Shown: positions 6,243 to 12,195 of the stretch, in pieces | How positions within the stretch are numbered: the stretch's first letter is position 1 | Layout of the letters: every line of letters starts with the position of its first letter | NCBI GenBank assembly: GCA_018903055.1 | Contig: JAHIPW010000056.1 | Span: 1 to 12,202 of the forward strand | Direction: 5' to 3' | DNA: 12,202 nucleotides | From: DRGV01 sp018903055 [NCBI: bacterium] | Lineage (GTDB): Bacteria > UBP18 > UBA7526 | The notes under the pieces: model-generated | The model's input: the letters and a program-made list of their open reading frames with translations, nothing else | Told to the model about the DNA's origin: nothing | Databases searched by the model: none | Made by a program: the position numbers and the translations under genes

Positions 6243-7823
6243 ATGAGGGTCGTTACTGCAGAAGAGATGCGGGAGATTGACAGGAAGACCATCGCTTCTG
6301 GAATTCCCTCTATAGAACTTATGGAGAATGCCGGAAGAGCAGTAGCAAAAGCAATTAAATCTCATTATAGACCCTTAAGAGGTAAAGAAATCTCTATCTT
6401 CTGTGGCAAGGGGAATAATGGTGGAGATGGACTGGTCATCGCTCGCCTTTTAGCAAAAGAGAAAGCAAAGATTAAAATATTCTTGTTAACAAGGAAGAAA
6501 GAACTTAAGAAAGACCCGAAAACCAATCTTAGAAAAGCATTAAAACAAAAGATAGAAGTAATAGAAACAGATACTTCTCAAAAGTTAAAGAAGTTTAGAC
6601 AAGAAATCAAAAAGTCAGATTTAATTGTTGATGCTATTCTGGGAACAGGAATAAAGGGTGCACCTAAGGGGTTAGAAGCGAAGGCCATTAAGTTTATCAA
6701 TTCCCTGAAGAAGCCCATGGTCTCTGTGGACATTCCCTCTGGAGTGGAGGGAAGCACAGGCCGGGTCTCTGGCGAAGCAATAAGGGCAGATTTGACCATA
6801 ACCTTCGGTCTTCCCAAGATTGGGTTGGTCGTCTACCCCGGAGCAGAGTATGTGGGGAAATTAGAGGTTGCTCACATCGGATTCCCCAAGAGGTTCTTAA
6901 GCGATAAAGAGATTAAGGTATATTTAGTTACTAAAGAAGATATATCATCCTATCTTAAGCCGCGGAGACCAGATACCCATAAAGGAACCTATGGCCATCT
7001 CTTTGTCATTGCTGGTTCGGTTGGTATGACCGGGGCAGCAACTTTGACTTCTCAGGCGGCCTCTCTCTGTTTTGGAGCTCTAAGAAGCGGAGTGGGTTTA
7101 GTCACCTTGGGCATTCCAGAGAGCCTGAATGAGATTATGGAGGTAAAACTAACTGAGGGGATGACTCTGCCTTTACCAGAGACGAAAAAGAAAACCCTTT
7201 CTTTAAAAGCAAAAGAAGAAATACTCAAATTTTCTAAGAAAGCAGATGCCCTGGCCCTTGGTCCTGGGCTATCTGCTAATAAAGAGACTAAACAGTTGAT
7301 AAGGAATCTAATAAAAAAGATTTCTCTCCCCATGGTCATTGACGCCGACGCTCTCAATGCCCTCGTAGGTCACCTTTCTATCCTACAATCCAGGATCCAG
7401 CATCCAGGATCCAGAATCATTACCCCCCATCCCGGCGAGATGGCGAGGCTCATAGGTAAAAAAGCAAAAGAGGTGCAGGAGAATAGAATAAAGGTAGCAG
7501 GCGACTTTGCCAAGAAATATAAGGTGATTGTTGTCTTGAAAGGAGCAAGGACGGTCATTTCTGATCCAAAAGGGAATATCTGTATCAATCCCACAGGGAA
7601 TCCGGGAATGGCCTCTGCTGGTGTAGGGGATGTTTTAACAGGGATGATTGGTTCCTTCTTAGCCCAGAGAAGAGAACCCCTAGAGGCAGCGAAGATGGGA
7701 GTCTATCTCCATGGTCTGGCAGGGGATCTGGCTGCCCAGGAGAAGGGAGAGGAACCCCTTATTGCATCCGATGTCTTGGAGAAACTACCCCAATCTTTCA
7801 AGCAAGTAAAAAGTAACAAGTAA
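6243..7823 (+). CDS. nnr: Bifunctional NAD(P)H-hydrate repair enzyme (epimerase and ADP/ATP-dependent dehydratase)
   Basis: Nnr repairs NADHX and NADPHX: the N-terminal domain epimerises the R and S forms and the C-terminal domain dehydrates the S form. The epimerase domain (about 1-220) shows ELMENAGRAV, GKGNNGGDGLV (55-65), DAILGTG from Asp130 and SVDIPSGV (161-168). The dehydratase domain (about 230-518) shows HKGTYGHLFVIAGS, ALGPGLS, DADALNAL, TPHPGEMARL, VLKGA and NPGMASAGVGDVLTG with the GxGD aspartate at 463. The ATG at 6243 follows AAAGGAG. Two oddities are a heptamer array (7388-7415) encoding residues just before TPHPGE, and a C-terminal SNK plus stop that come from another heptamer array (7804-7838). 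The segment ASLCFG near 273-278 also looks slightly longer than usual. The enzyme appears intact. Confidence 0.95.
   Translation: MRVVTAEEMREIDRKTIASGIPSIELMENAGRAVAKAIKSHYRPLRGKEISIFCGKGNNGGDGLVIARLLAKEKAKIKIFLLTRKKELKKDPKTNLRKALKQKIEVIETDTSQKLKKFRQEIKKSDLIVDAILGTGIKGAPKGLEAKAIKFINSLKKPMVSVDIPSGVEGSTGRVSGEAIRADLTITFGLPKIGLVVYPGAEYVGKLEVAHIGFPKRFLSDKEIKVYLVTKEDISSYLKPRRPDTHKGTYGHLFVIAGSVGMTGAATLTSQAASLCFGALRSGVGLVTLGIPESLNEIMEVKLTEGMTLPLPETKKKTLSLKAKEEILKFSKKADALALGPGLSANKETKQLIRNLIKKISLPMVIDADALNALVGHLSILQSRIQHPGSRIITPHPGEMARLIGKKAKEVQENRIKVAGDFAKKYKVIVVLKGARTVISDPKGNICINPTGNPGMASAGVGDVLTGMIGSFLAQRREPLEAAKMGVYLHGLAGDLAAQEKGEEPLIASDVLEKLPQSFKQVKSNK
7388..7415. repeat. Heptamer array inside nnr
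   Basis: Four 7-bp units, ATCCAGG, ATCCAGC, ATCCAGG and ATCCAGA, lie within the dehydratase domain. They encode part of the linker before the conserved TPHPGE motif and keep the frame open. Confidence 0.75.
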
Positions 7824-7904
7824 CAAGTAACAAGTAAGAGGCTAATAAGTAAATAAGTAAATAAGTTGATAAGTTGATAAGAACGTTAAGCGTTAAGAGT
7901 TAAG
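7804..7904. repeat. Heptamer-octamer-heptamer array at the 3' end of nnr
   Basis: Five heptamers of the type AAGTAAC span 7804-7838 and include the nnr stop codon at 7821-7823. They are followed by five octamers such as AATAAGTA and GATAAGTT (7844-7883), then three heptamers CGTTAAG, CGTTAAG and AGTTAAG (7884-7904). AAGCGTTAAG (7888-7897) is inverted at 7987-7996. The stretch 7905-8050 has no gene that I can support. Confidence 0.75.
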
Positions 7905-8050
7905 CGTTTTTTGGCTTTTGGGTGGGCAAGTTTTCAGATTTCAAGATCCTCAAAACTTTCAATCTTATTACTCAAATTCTTCACTGCTTAACGCTTTTCG
8001 CTTTCCGCATAACACATTTCGTATTTTCTTATTCTCTACTTTTTAATTTT

Positions 8051-8078
8051 GCATTTTGCATTTTGAAATTTAAATTTT
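8051..8078. repeat. AT-rich heptamer steps upstream of the CBS gene
   Basis: GCATTTT occurs twice in tandem (8051-8064), followed by GAAATTT and AAATTTT in the same 7-bp step. The tract ends 3 bp before the ribosome binding site of the CBS-domain gene. AT-richness makes chance similarity more likely here than in the other arrays. Confidence 0.4.
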
Positions 8079-8096
8079 GTTAAAGGGGGTGTTGAA

Positions 8097-8558
8097 ATGG
8101 TAGTGCAAGCGAAGGACATTATGACCAGGGAAGTATTGACAGTGAAAGAGGATATGACGGTAAAGGAGGTGGCAAAATTTCTGGTAGCGCACAGGATAAG
8201 TGGAGCGCCGGTAGTGGATGAGAATGATAGATTGAAAGGAATTGTGACTGAGGCGGACTTAATCATCAGGGATAAGAAGGTCCATATCCCTACCGTGGTC
8301 CAACTTTTGGAAGGAGTAATCTATCTGGAGAGCCCCAAGAGGTTCGAAGAGGAGATGGGCAGGATCTTAGGACAGAAGGTCTCCCAAATCATGACCAAAG
8401 AGGTAATCACCATAAAACCAGATACCTATATCGAGGATATCGCAACTCTAATGTCCACGGAGAGAAAGTATCTTCTACCTGTGATGGAGAAGGACAAGAT
8501 GGTGGGCATTGTAGGGAAGGCGGATGTGGTGAGGGCCATTGCCAAGGGAGAAGCCTGA
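8097..8558 (+). CDS. Two-CBS-domain protein
   Basis: This 153-residue protein consists almost entirely of a CBS-domain pair (Bateman module). The first domain is about residues 6-60 (DIMTREVLTVKEDMTVKEVAKFL then GAPVVDENDRLKGIVTEADL). The second is about 96-150 (QIMTKEVITIKPDTYIEDIA then LLPVMEKDKMVGIVGKADVV). Such modules usually sense adenine nucleotides or S-adenosylmethionine, but a stand-alone pair gives no indication of its partner. There is no membrane segment or attached catalytic domain. The ATG at 8097 follows a strong AAAGGGGG ribosome binding site. The position between nnr and tsaE does not identify its target. Confidence 0.9.
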   Translation: MVVQAKDIMTREVLTVKEDMTVKEVAKFLVAHRISGAPVVDENDRLKGIVTEADLIIRDKKVHIPTVVQLLEGVIYLESPKRFEEEMGRILGQKVSQIMTKEVITIKPDTYIEDIATLMSTERKYLLPVMEKDKMVGIVGKADVVRAIAKGEA

Positions 8559-8614
8559 GACGCAGATTGCAACCGCCAAAGCGCTAAATAGAACTGAAAG
8601 ACGCAGAGAAAAAA

Positions 8615-8693
8615 GATGCGAATCTACACGAATAGTTAACGCAGATGATCGCGAATCAAGAGATGCGAATTATCGCGAATACTTAACGTAGAT
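8615..8693. repeat. Imperfect 32-bp direct repeat between the CBS gene and tsaE
   Basis: The segments 8615-8646 and 8662-8693 share GATGCGAAT, a central GAATA, TTAACG and a final AGAT at the same spacing, and agree at roughly three quarters of positions. The whole 181-bp gap is made of variants of CGCAGAT and GCGAAT words. No gene is evident in it. Confidence 0.55.
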
Positions 8694-8739
8694 AACTGCA
8701 GATTAAAGCGCAAATTACCGTAGATAGTGGGATAGAATA

Positions 8740-9195
8740 ATGATAGAAACAAAGAGTGCTACAGAGACAATAAATTTAGGGAAAAGAATAGGGAAGTTAT
8801 TGCAGGCGGGGGATGTTGTTGCTCTGATCGGGAGGTTAGGGAGCGGGAAGACCACTCTGACTCAAGGTCTGGCAAGGGGTTTAGGAGTAAAGAGAAAAGA
8901 TTATGTAACCAGTCCTTCCTTTACTTTGATTAAGGAGCATAAAGGAAGAATCCCCATTTATCATATTGACCTTTACAGGATAGATAACATTAAGGAGATT
9001 TTTAATCTAGGCTATGAAGAATATTTCTATGGAGAGGGAGTGGCCATCATTGAGTGGGCAGATAAGATAAGAAAACTTTTACCCAGAGAGGTCTTAATTA
9101 TAAATCTGGAAATTATTGGTGAGAACAGAAGAAAGATAGAGCTTGTTCCAAAGGGGAAGCATTACCAAAATATAATAAAAAAGGTTTACGGTTGA
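8740..9195 (+). CDS. tsaE: tRNA t6A37 biosynthesis ATPase TsaE
   Basis: TsaE is the P-loop ATPase that acts with TsaB and TsaD when threonylcarbamoyl is transferred to A37 of ANN-decoding tRNAs. The 151-residue length is typical. The Walker A motif is GRLGSGKTT (31-39), with Arg where Glu is usual in the GELGAGKTT form. SPSFTLIKEH (58-67), YHIDLYRI (74-81) and IIEWADKI (103-110) are the other family blocks. The ATG at 8740 has only a poor ribosome binding site; repeats fill the upstream gap. The last residues (KKVYG) and the stop codon are encoded by the start of a heptamer array at 9183-9210. tsaB follows 73 bp downstream. Confidence 0.94.
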   Translation: MIETKSATETINLGKRIGKLLQAGDVVALIGRLGSGKTTLTQGLARGLGVKRKDYVTSPSFTLIKEHKGRIPIYHIDLYRIDNIKEIFNLGYEEYFYGEGVAIIEWADKIRKLLPREVLIINLEIIGENRRKIELVPKGKHYQNIIKKVYG

Positions 9196-9266
9196 CGGTT
9201 TACGGTTTTTTTACCGTAAACAGTAAACAGTGACGAACAAAGTGAGGAACGGGTAAACGGTAAACG
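9183..9266. repeat. Inverted heptamer arrays between tsaE and tsaB
   Basis: GGTTTAC, GGTTGAC, GGTTTAC and GGTTTTT run in 7-bp steps from 9183 to 9210 and contain the tsaE stop codon (9193-9195). GTAAACG occurs twice in tandem at 9253-9266 in the inverted sense. GTTTACGGT (9198-9206) pairs perfectly with ACCGTAAAC (9213-9221). No T-run follows that stem, so a terminator role is doubtful. Confidence 0.75.
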
Positions 9267-9268
9267 AT

Positions 9269-9976
9269 ATGACAATACTTGGCATTGAGACCTCAACCAT
9301 GACTGGTTCTATTGCTCTGATGGATGAGGAGCGATTGATTGCAGAGTATACTTTAAATCTCAGGGAGACCCATTCCTCAAGATTGATGCCTGCTATAGAT
9401 AGGATACTGAAGGATGCCTCTTTGACTATTAAAGATTTGAATGGAATCGCTGTCTCTTTAGGCCCCGGTTCCTTTACTGGCCTACGCATTGGGATTGCCA
9501 CTGCCAAAGGATTGGCCCAGGGATTAGATATCCCTATCGTTGGAATACCAACCTTGGATGGATTGGCCTTTAATCTCTCCCATTGTAAGGATTTAATCTG
9601 CCCTATCTTAGATGCTAGAAAGGGAGAGGTCTATTGTGCTTTGTATAAGAATGGAAAAAGACTCACTAAGTATATGGCTTGTGAACTGGGTGAATTGTTA
9701 AAAAAAGTAAAGTCCAAAGTCCGAAGTCCAAAGTCCAAAGTCGTATTTCTCGGAGATGGGATTGAGATCTGTGGAGAGTTGATTAAGAAGAGATTAGGAA
9801 AAAAGGCGATTTTTATTTCTAAATCAAGAAGATTACCGAATGCTTCATCCATCGCTGAGTTAGGATTGAAGAAGTTTCCGCCAAAGGCGGATCAGCCTCT
9901 GGCTGAAAAGAGAAGCAAAAAGAGTGAACTCCCAACCTTGAGACCTATCTACGTTCGAGCACCAGTGGGAAAGTGA
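9269..9976 (+). CDS. tsaB: tRNA t6A37 biosynthesis protein TsaB
   Basis: TsaB is the ASKHA-fold partner of TsaD that scaffolds the t6A transferase with TsaE. Family features are ILGIETST (3-10), THSSRLMPAI (34-43), the strongly conserved LGPGSFTGLRIG (64-75), PILDARKGEVYCALY (112-126) and the C-terminal RPIYVR. The length, 235 residues, is normal. The ATG at 9269 has no close Shine-Dalgarno; GAGG at 9244-9247 is too distant. Two repeat-derived tracts lie in the variable C-terminal half: the heptamer array at 9709-9743 (VKSKVRSPKSKV, 147-158) and the double-hairpin element at 9875-9908 (FPPKADQPLAEK, 203-214). Both keep the frame. rimI and tsaD, frequent neighbours, are not present here. Confidence 0.94.
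   Translation: MTILGIETSTMTGSIALMDEERLIAEYTLNLRETHSSRLMPAIDRILKDASLTIKDLNGIAVSLGPGSFTGLRIGIATAKGLAQGLDIPIVGIPTLDGLAFNLSHCKDLICPILDARKGEVYCALYKNGKRLTKYMACELGELLKKVKSKVRSPKSKVVFLGDGIEICGELIKKRLGKKAIFISKSRRLPNASSIAELGLKKFPPKADQPLAEKRSKKSELPTLRPIYVRAPVGK
9709..9743. repeat. Heptamer array inside tsaB
   Basis: Five 7-bp units (AAAGTCC three times, one GAAGTCC and a final AAAGTCG) encode a Lys/Ser-rich tract at residues 147-158. Because 7 is not a multiple of 3, successive units are read in different frames, and none creates a stop. Confidence 0.8.
9875..9908 (-). repeat. Double-hairpin element, copy in tsaB
   Basis: The reverse complement of this 34-bp segment is almost identical to 3918-3951. 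In tsaB it is read as FPPKADQPLAEK. It has the same orientation relative to transcription as the gatA copy but is read in a different frame. Confidence 0.85.
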
Positions 9977-9992
9977 GGGGTTACAGGCCTCC

Positions 9993-10034
9993 CGCCCCTA
10001 AAGGGCGAGGCTCGCCCGAAGTAAATTTCGGGCG
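9993..10034. repeat. Pair of hairpins downstream of tsaB
   Basis: CGCCC (9993-9997) pairs with GGGCG (10003-10007) around a 5-nt loop. CGCCCGAA (10013-10020) pairs with TTCGGGCG (10027-10034) around a 6-nt loop. The spacing and two-stem layout resemble the other double hairpins of the window. No T-run follows, although the position after tsaB would suit a transcript 3' end. Confidence 0.65.
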
Positions 10035-10035
10035 G

Positions 10036-10077
10036 CAGGCTACAGGCTTCAGGCCACAAACTGCAGGTCGCAGGTTT
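10036..10077. repeat. Heptamer array downstream of tsaB
   Basis: Six 7-bp steps run from 10036: CAGGCTA, CAGGCTT, CAGGCCA, CAAACTG, CAGGTCG and CAGGTTT. It begins 2 bp after the hairpin pair. The rest of the 342-bp tsaB-ilvD gap holds the hairpin at 10193-10215 and the ilvD promoter, with no supported gene. Confidence 0.7.
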
Positions 10078-10192
10078 TTAAGACCTCTGATGACAGTGAT
10101 TCTCGAATGATTATAGTGATAAAATCTCCAATGGGATTGAGGGATTTTGTACCTTCAACATCACTGCCAATGCTTAATTATTTATGCTCTCT

Positions 10193-10229
10193 AGGATGCC
10201 AGCGTAGCGCATCCTGAATCTCCTTTTTT
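10193..10229 (+). terminator. Hairpin, possibly a weak terminator before ilvD
   Basis: AGGATGC (10193-10199) pairs with GCATCCT (10209-10215) around a 9-nt loop. A T-run lies at about 10223-10229, roughly 7 nt after the stem, which is far for intrinsic termination. It may instead be another dispersed hairpin of this genome. Confidence 0.35.
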
Positions 10230-10259
10230 CCATCACTGTAATCTTTTAGTTAATAAAAT

Positions 10260-10288
10260 TTGACATAGCAAAAGTTATACGCTATACT
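10260..10288 (+). promoter_or_regulatory. Near-consensus sigma70 promoter of ilvD
   Basis: A perfect -35 TTGACA (10260-10265) and a TATACT -10 (10283-10288) are separated by exactly 17 bp. This places the transcript start near 10295, only about 25 nt before the ilvD ATG. It is the clearest promoter in the window and indicates that ilvD starts a new transcription unit. Confidence 0.85.
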
Positions 10289-10318
10289 AAATAATTACTC
10301 TAATTAAGGAGCTCGATA

Positions 10319-11977
10319 ATGAGAAGCGATATTATGAAGAAGGGATATAAGAAAGCGCCTCACCGGTCCCTTATGAAGGCCCTGGGCCTGAAGGATGAAG
10401 ATATCGCCAAACCCATTATCGGCATCGCCAATTCAGCCAATGAGATTATTCCTGGCCACATCCATCTCGATAGATTAGCTAAGGAGATAAAGAAGGGAAT
10501 AAAGGAAGCCGGAGGAACACCCATAGAGTTTGGGACCATCGGAATCTGCGATGGTATCGCCATGAACCATCCGGGGATGAAATACTCTTTAGCCTCTCGG
10601 GAACTCATCGCTGATTCTGTGGAGAGTATGGCCATTGCTCATCCTTTTGATGGATTAGTACTACTTACCAACTGCGATAAGATTACTCCCGGGATGCTCA
10701 TGGCCGCCGCGCGACTCAACATTCCTTCTATAATCGTCTCCGGTGGCCCGATGCTCGCTGGCAAGTATAAGGGAAAGGATGTAGATCTAATAAATGTCTT
10801 TGAAGGAGTAGGTAAGGTTGCTATCGGCGAGATGACAGAGAAAGAGCTAAAAGAGTTGGAAGACGTTGCCTGTCCGGGAGAGGGATGTTGCGCGGGAATA
10901 TTCACTGCCAATTCTATGAACTGCCTCTCTGAGGCCTTAGGGATGGCTCTTCCCGGAAATGGAACCATCCTGGCCGTCTCTGATAAGAGAAAAGAATTAG
11001 CGAGACTTGCTGGAAAGCAGATTATAGAATTGGTTAAAAAAGATATCAAGCCTTTACAGATAATGACCAAGAAAGCTTTTGAGAATGCCATTACTGTTGA
11101 TATGGCCCTGGGCTGTTCTTCAAATACTGTCTTGCACCTTCCGGCCATTGCAAATGAGTGCGGAATAGAATTAGATTTAGAACTCTTTAATGAGGTTAGT
11201 TCCCGTACTCCCCACTTATGTGATATTGCTCCCAGTGGAAAATATCATATGCAGGACTTAGATGAGGCGGGCGGGATTCCAGCACTAATGAATGAATTAG
11301 CAAAGAAAGATCTTTTAAACCTCAATGAGTTGACAGTCACTGGAAATAAAATAGGAGAGAATATCAAAGAAGCGAAGATAGAGAGAAAAGAGGTTATTCG
11401 TTTCCTTAAAAATCCCCTTCATAAGGAGGGGGGAATCGCCATTTTAAGAGGAAACCTGGCTCCAGATGGCGGAGTAGTTAAACAGATCGCTGTCTCTAAG
11501 GAAATGCTTAAACATAAAGGTCCGGCGAGAGTCTTCGATTCTGAAGAAGAAGCGGTGGAGGCCATCTTAGGAGGAAGAATAAAGAAGGGAGAGGTAATTG
11601 TCATAAGGTATGAGGGTCCTAAAGGAGGTCCGGGGATGAGAGAGATGCTTACTCCTACCTCTGTTGTCTGCGGTATGGGTCTGGAGAAAGACGTGGCCCT
11701 CATTACGGATGGAAGGTTCTCAGGTGGAACCAGGGGTCCCTGTATCGGCCATATCTCACCAGAGGCAGTTAAAGGAGGACCAATAGCCATAGTCAAAGAT
11801 GGAGATATAATAAGTATCGATATCCCCAATAAAAAGATAGATATCGAACTAAGTGAAGAAGAAATAAAAGAGAGGCTTTCCAAATGGAAGGCTCCGGAGC
11901 CCAAGATTAAGAAGGGCTATTTGGCAAGATATGCCCGGATGGTCAGTTCAGCGGATAAAGGAGCGATATTAGAATAG
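10319..11977 (+). CDS. ilvD: Dihydroxy-acid dehydratase
   Basis: IlvD dehydrates 2,3-dihydroxy-3-methylbutanoate and its homologue to the 2-oxo acids leading to valine, leucine and isoleucine. At 552 residues it has normal length. Iron-sulfur and active-site blocks are [17 protein letters not shown] (117-133, Cys119), [18 protein letters not shown] (185-202, Cys191), [11 protein letters not shown] and [20 protein letters not shown]. The first cysteine of the [2Fe-2S] class is absent: PGHIHL stands where that class has PCN-HL, as in Escherichia coli IlvD, which suggests the oxygen-sensitive cluster type (inference). AAGGAG at 10307-10312 precedes the ATG, and a strong promoter lies just upstream. 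No repeat insertion is visible in this gene. Confidence 0.97.
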   Translation: MRSDIMKKGYKKAPHRSLMKALGLKDEDIAKPIIGIANSANEIIPGHIHLDRLAKEIKKGIKEAGGTPIEFGTIGICDGIAMNHPGMKYSLASRELIADSVESMAIAHPFDGLVLLTNCDKITPGMLMAAARLNIPSIIVSGGPMLAGKYKGKDVDLINVFEGVGKVAIGEMTEKELKELEDVACPGEGCCAGIFTANSMNCLSEALGMALPGNGTILAVSDKRKELARLAGKQIIELVKKDIKPLQIMTKKAFENAITVDMALGCSSNTVLHLPAIANECGIELDLELFNEVSSRTPHLCDIAPSGKYHMQDLDEAGGIPALMNELAKKDLLNLNELTVTGNKIGENIKEAKIERKEVIRFLKNPLHKEGGIAILRGNLAPDGGVVKQIAVSKEMLKHKGPARVFDSEEEAVEAILGGRIKKGEVIVIRYEGPKGGPGMREMLTPTSVVCGMGLEKDVALITDGRFSGGTRGPCIGHISPEAVKGGPIAIVKDGDIISIDIPNKKIDIELSEEEIKERLSKWKAPEPKIKKGYLARYARMVSSADKGAILE

Positions 11978-11995
11978 GGGTAAGTAAGGAGGACA

Positions 11996-12142
11996 ATGTT
12001 ACTACGTTCCGCCAATGCGGAACTGTTACTATTGGTTACTACGCTTTCCGCCTCATCGGCGGACCAGCCGAAGAGGCTGGCGCTGTTACTATCGGTTGCT
12101 GTAACTGTTAGTAACTGTTTAGTAACCCTTAGTAACTGCTAG
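11996..12142 (+). CDS. Possible 48-codon Leu/Val-rich leader-like ORF (doubtful)
   Basis: AAGGAGG (11986-11992) sits 3 nt before an ATG that opens 48 codons ending in TAG at 12140-12142. By my count the peptide has 13 Leu and 5 Val, including a run of four Leu at residues 10-13, which recalls leader peptides of branched-chain amino acid operons. It lies between ilvD and the next gene and covers three hairpins. Against it, the spacing to the ribosome binding site is short, there is no Ile, no T-run terminator follows, and the sequence is built of repeats (for example CTGTTACTAT at 12023 and 12083). It could be a by-product of those repeats. Confidence 0.2.
   Translation: MLLRSANAELLLLVTTLSASSADQPKRLALLLSVAVTVSNCLVTLSNC
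12006..12023. repeat. Hairpin downstream of ilvD
   Basis: GTTCCGC (12006-12012) pairs with GCGGAAC (12017-12023) around CAAT, a perfect 7-bp stem. It is 25 bp upstream of the double hairpin at 12048-12080. There is no T-run after it. Confidence 0.6.
12048..12080 (+). repeat. Double-hairpin element upstream of the last gene
   Basis: CCGCC (12048-12052) pairs with GGCGG (12058-12062) around TCATC. After one A, CCAGCC (12064-12069) pairs with GGCTGG (12075-12080) around GAAGA. It is a 33-bp relative of 3457-3519. Its reverse complement has the same stem order (CAGCC type, then CCGCC type) as the 34-bp element at 3918-3951. Confidence 0.8.
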
Positions 12143-12150
12143 TAACCTTC
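12101..12150. repeat. Degenerate 10-11 bp tandem repeat
   Basis: GTAACTGTTA and variants (GTAACTGTTTA, GTAACCCTTA, GTAACTGCTA, GTAACCTTCA) occur about five times in tandem. Together with the hairpins above it fills the gap between ilvD and the next start codon. Confidence 0.65.
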
Positions 12151-12183
12151 AGCTGTTTTCCTTGCTAATCCGTGAAGTAATTT

Positions 12184-12190
12184 GAGGAGG
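12184..12190 (+). promoter_or_regulatory. Strong ribosome binding site for the next gene
   Basis: GAGGAGG lies 5 nt before the ATG at 12196, which is close to ideal. It marks a genuine gene start at the edge of the window. Confidence 0.7.
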
Positions 12191-12195
12191 AAATA

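Noticed and set aside
11419-11904. Long minus-strand open frame opposite ilvD
   Set aside because: It is a shadow of the ilvD coding sequence with no family resemblance and no start signal.
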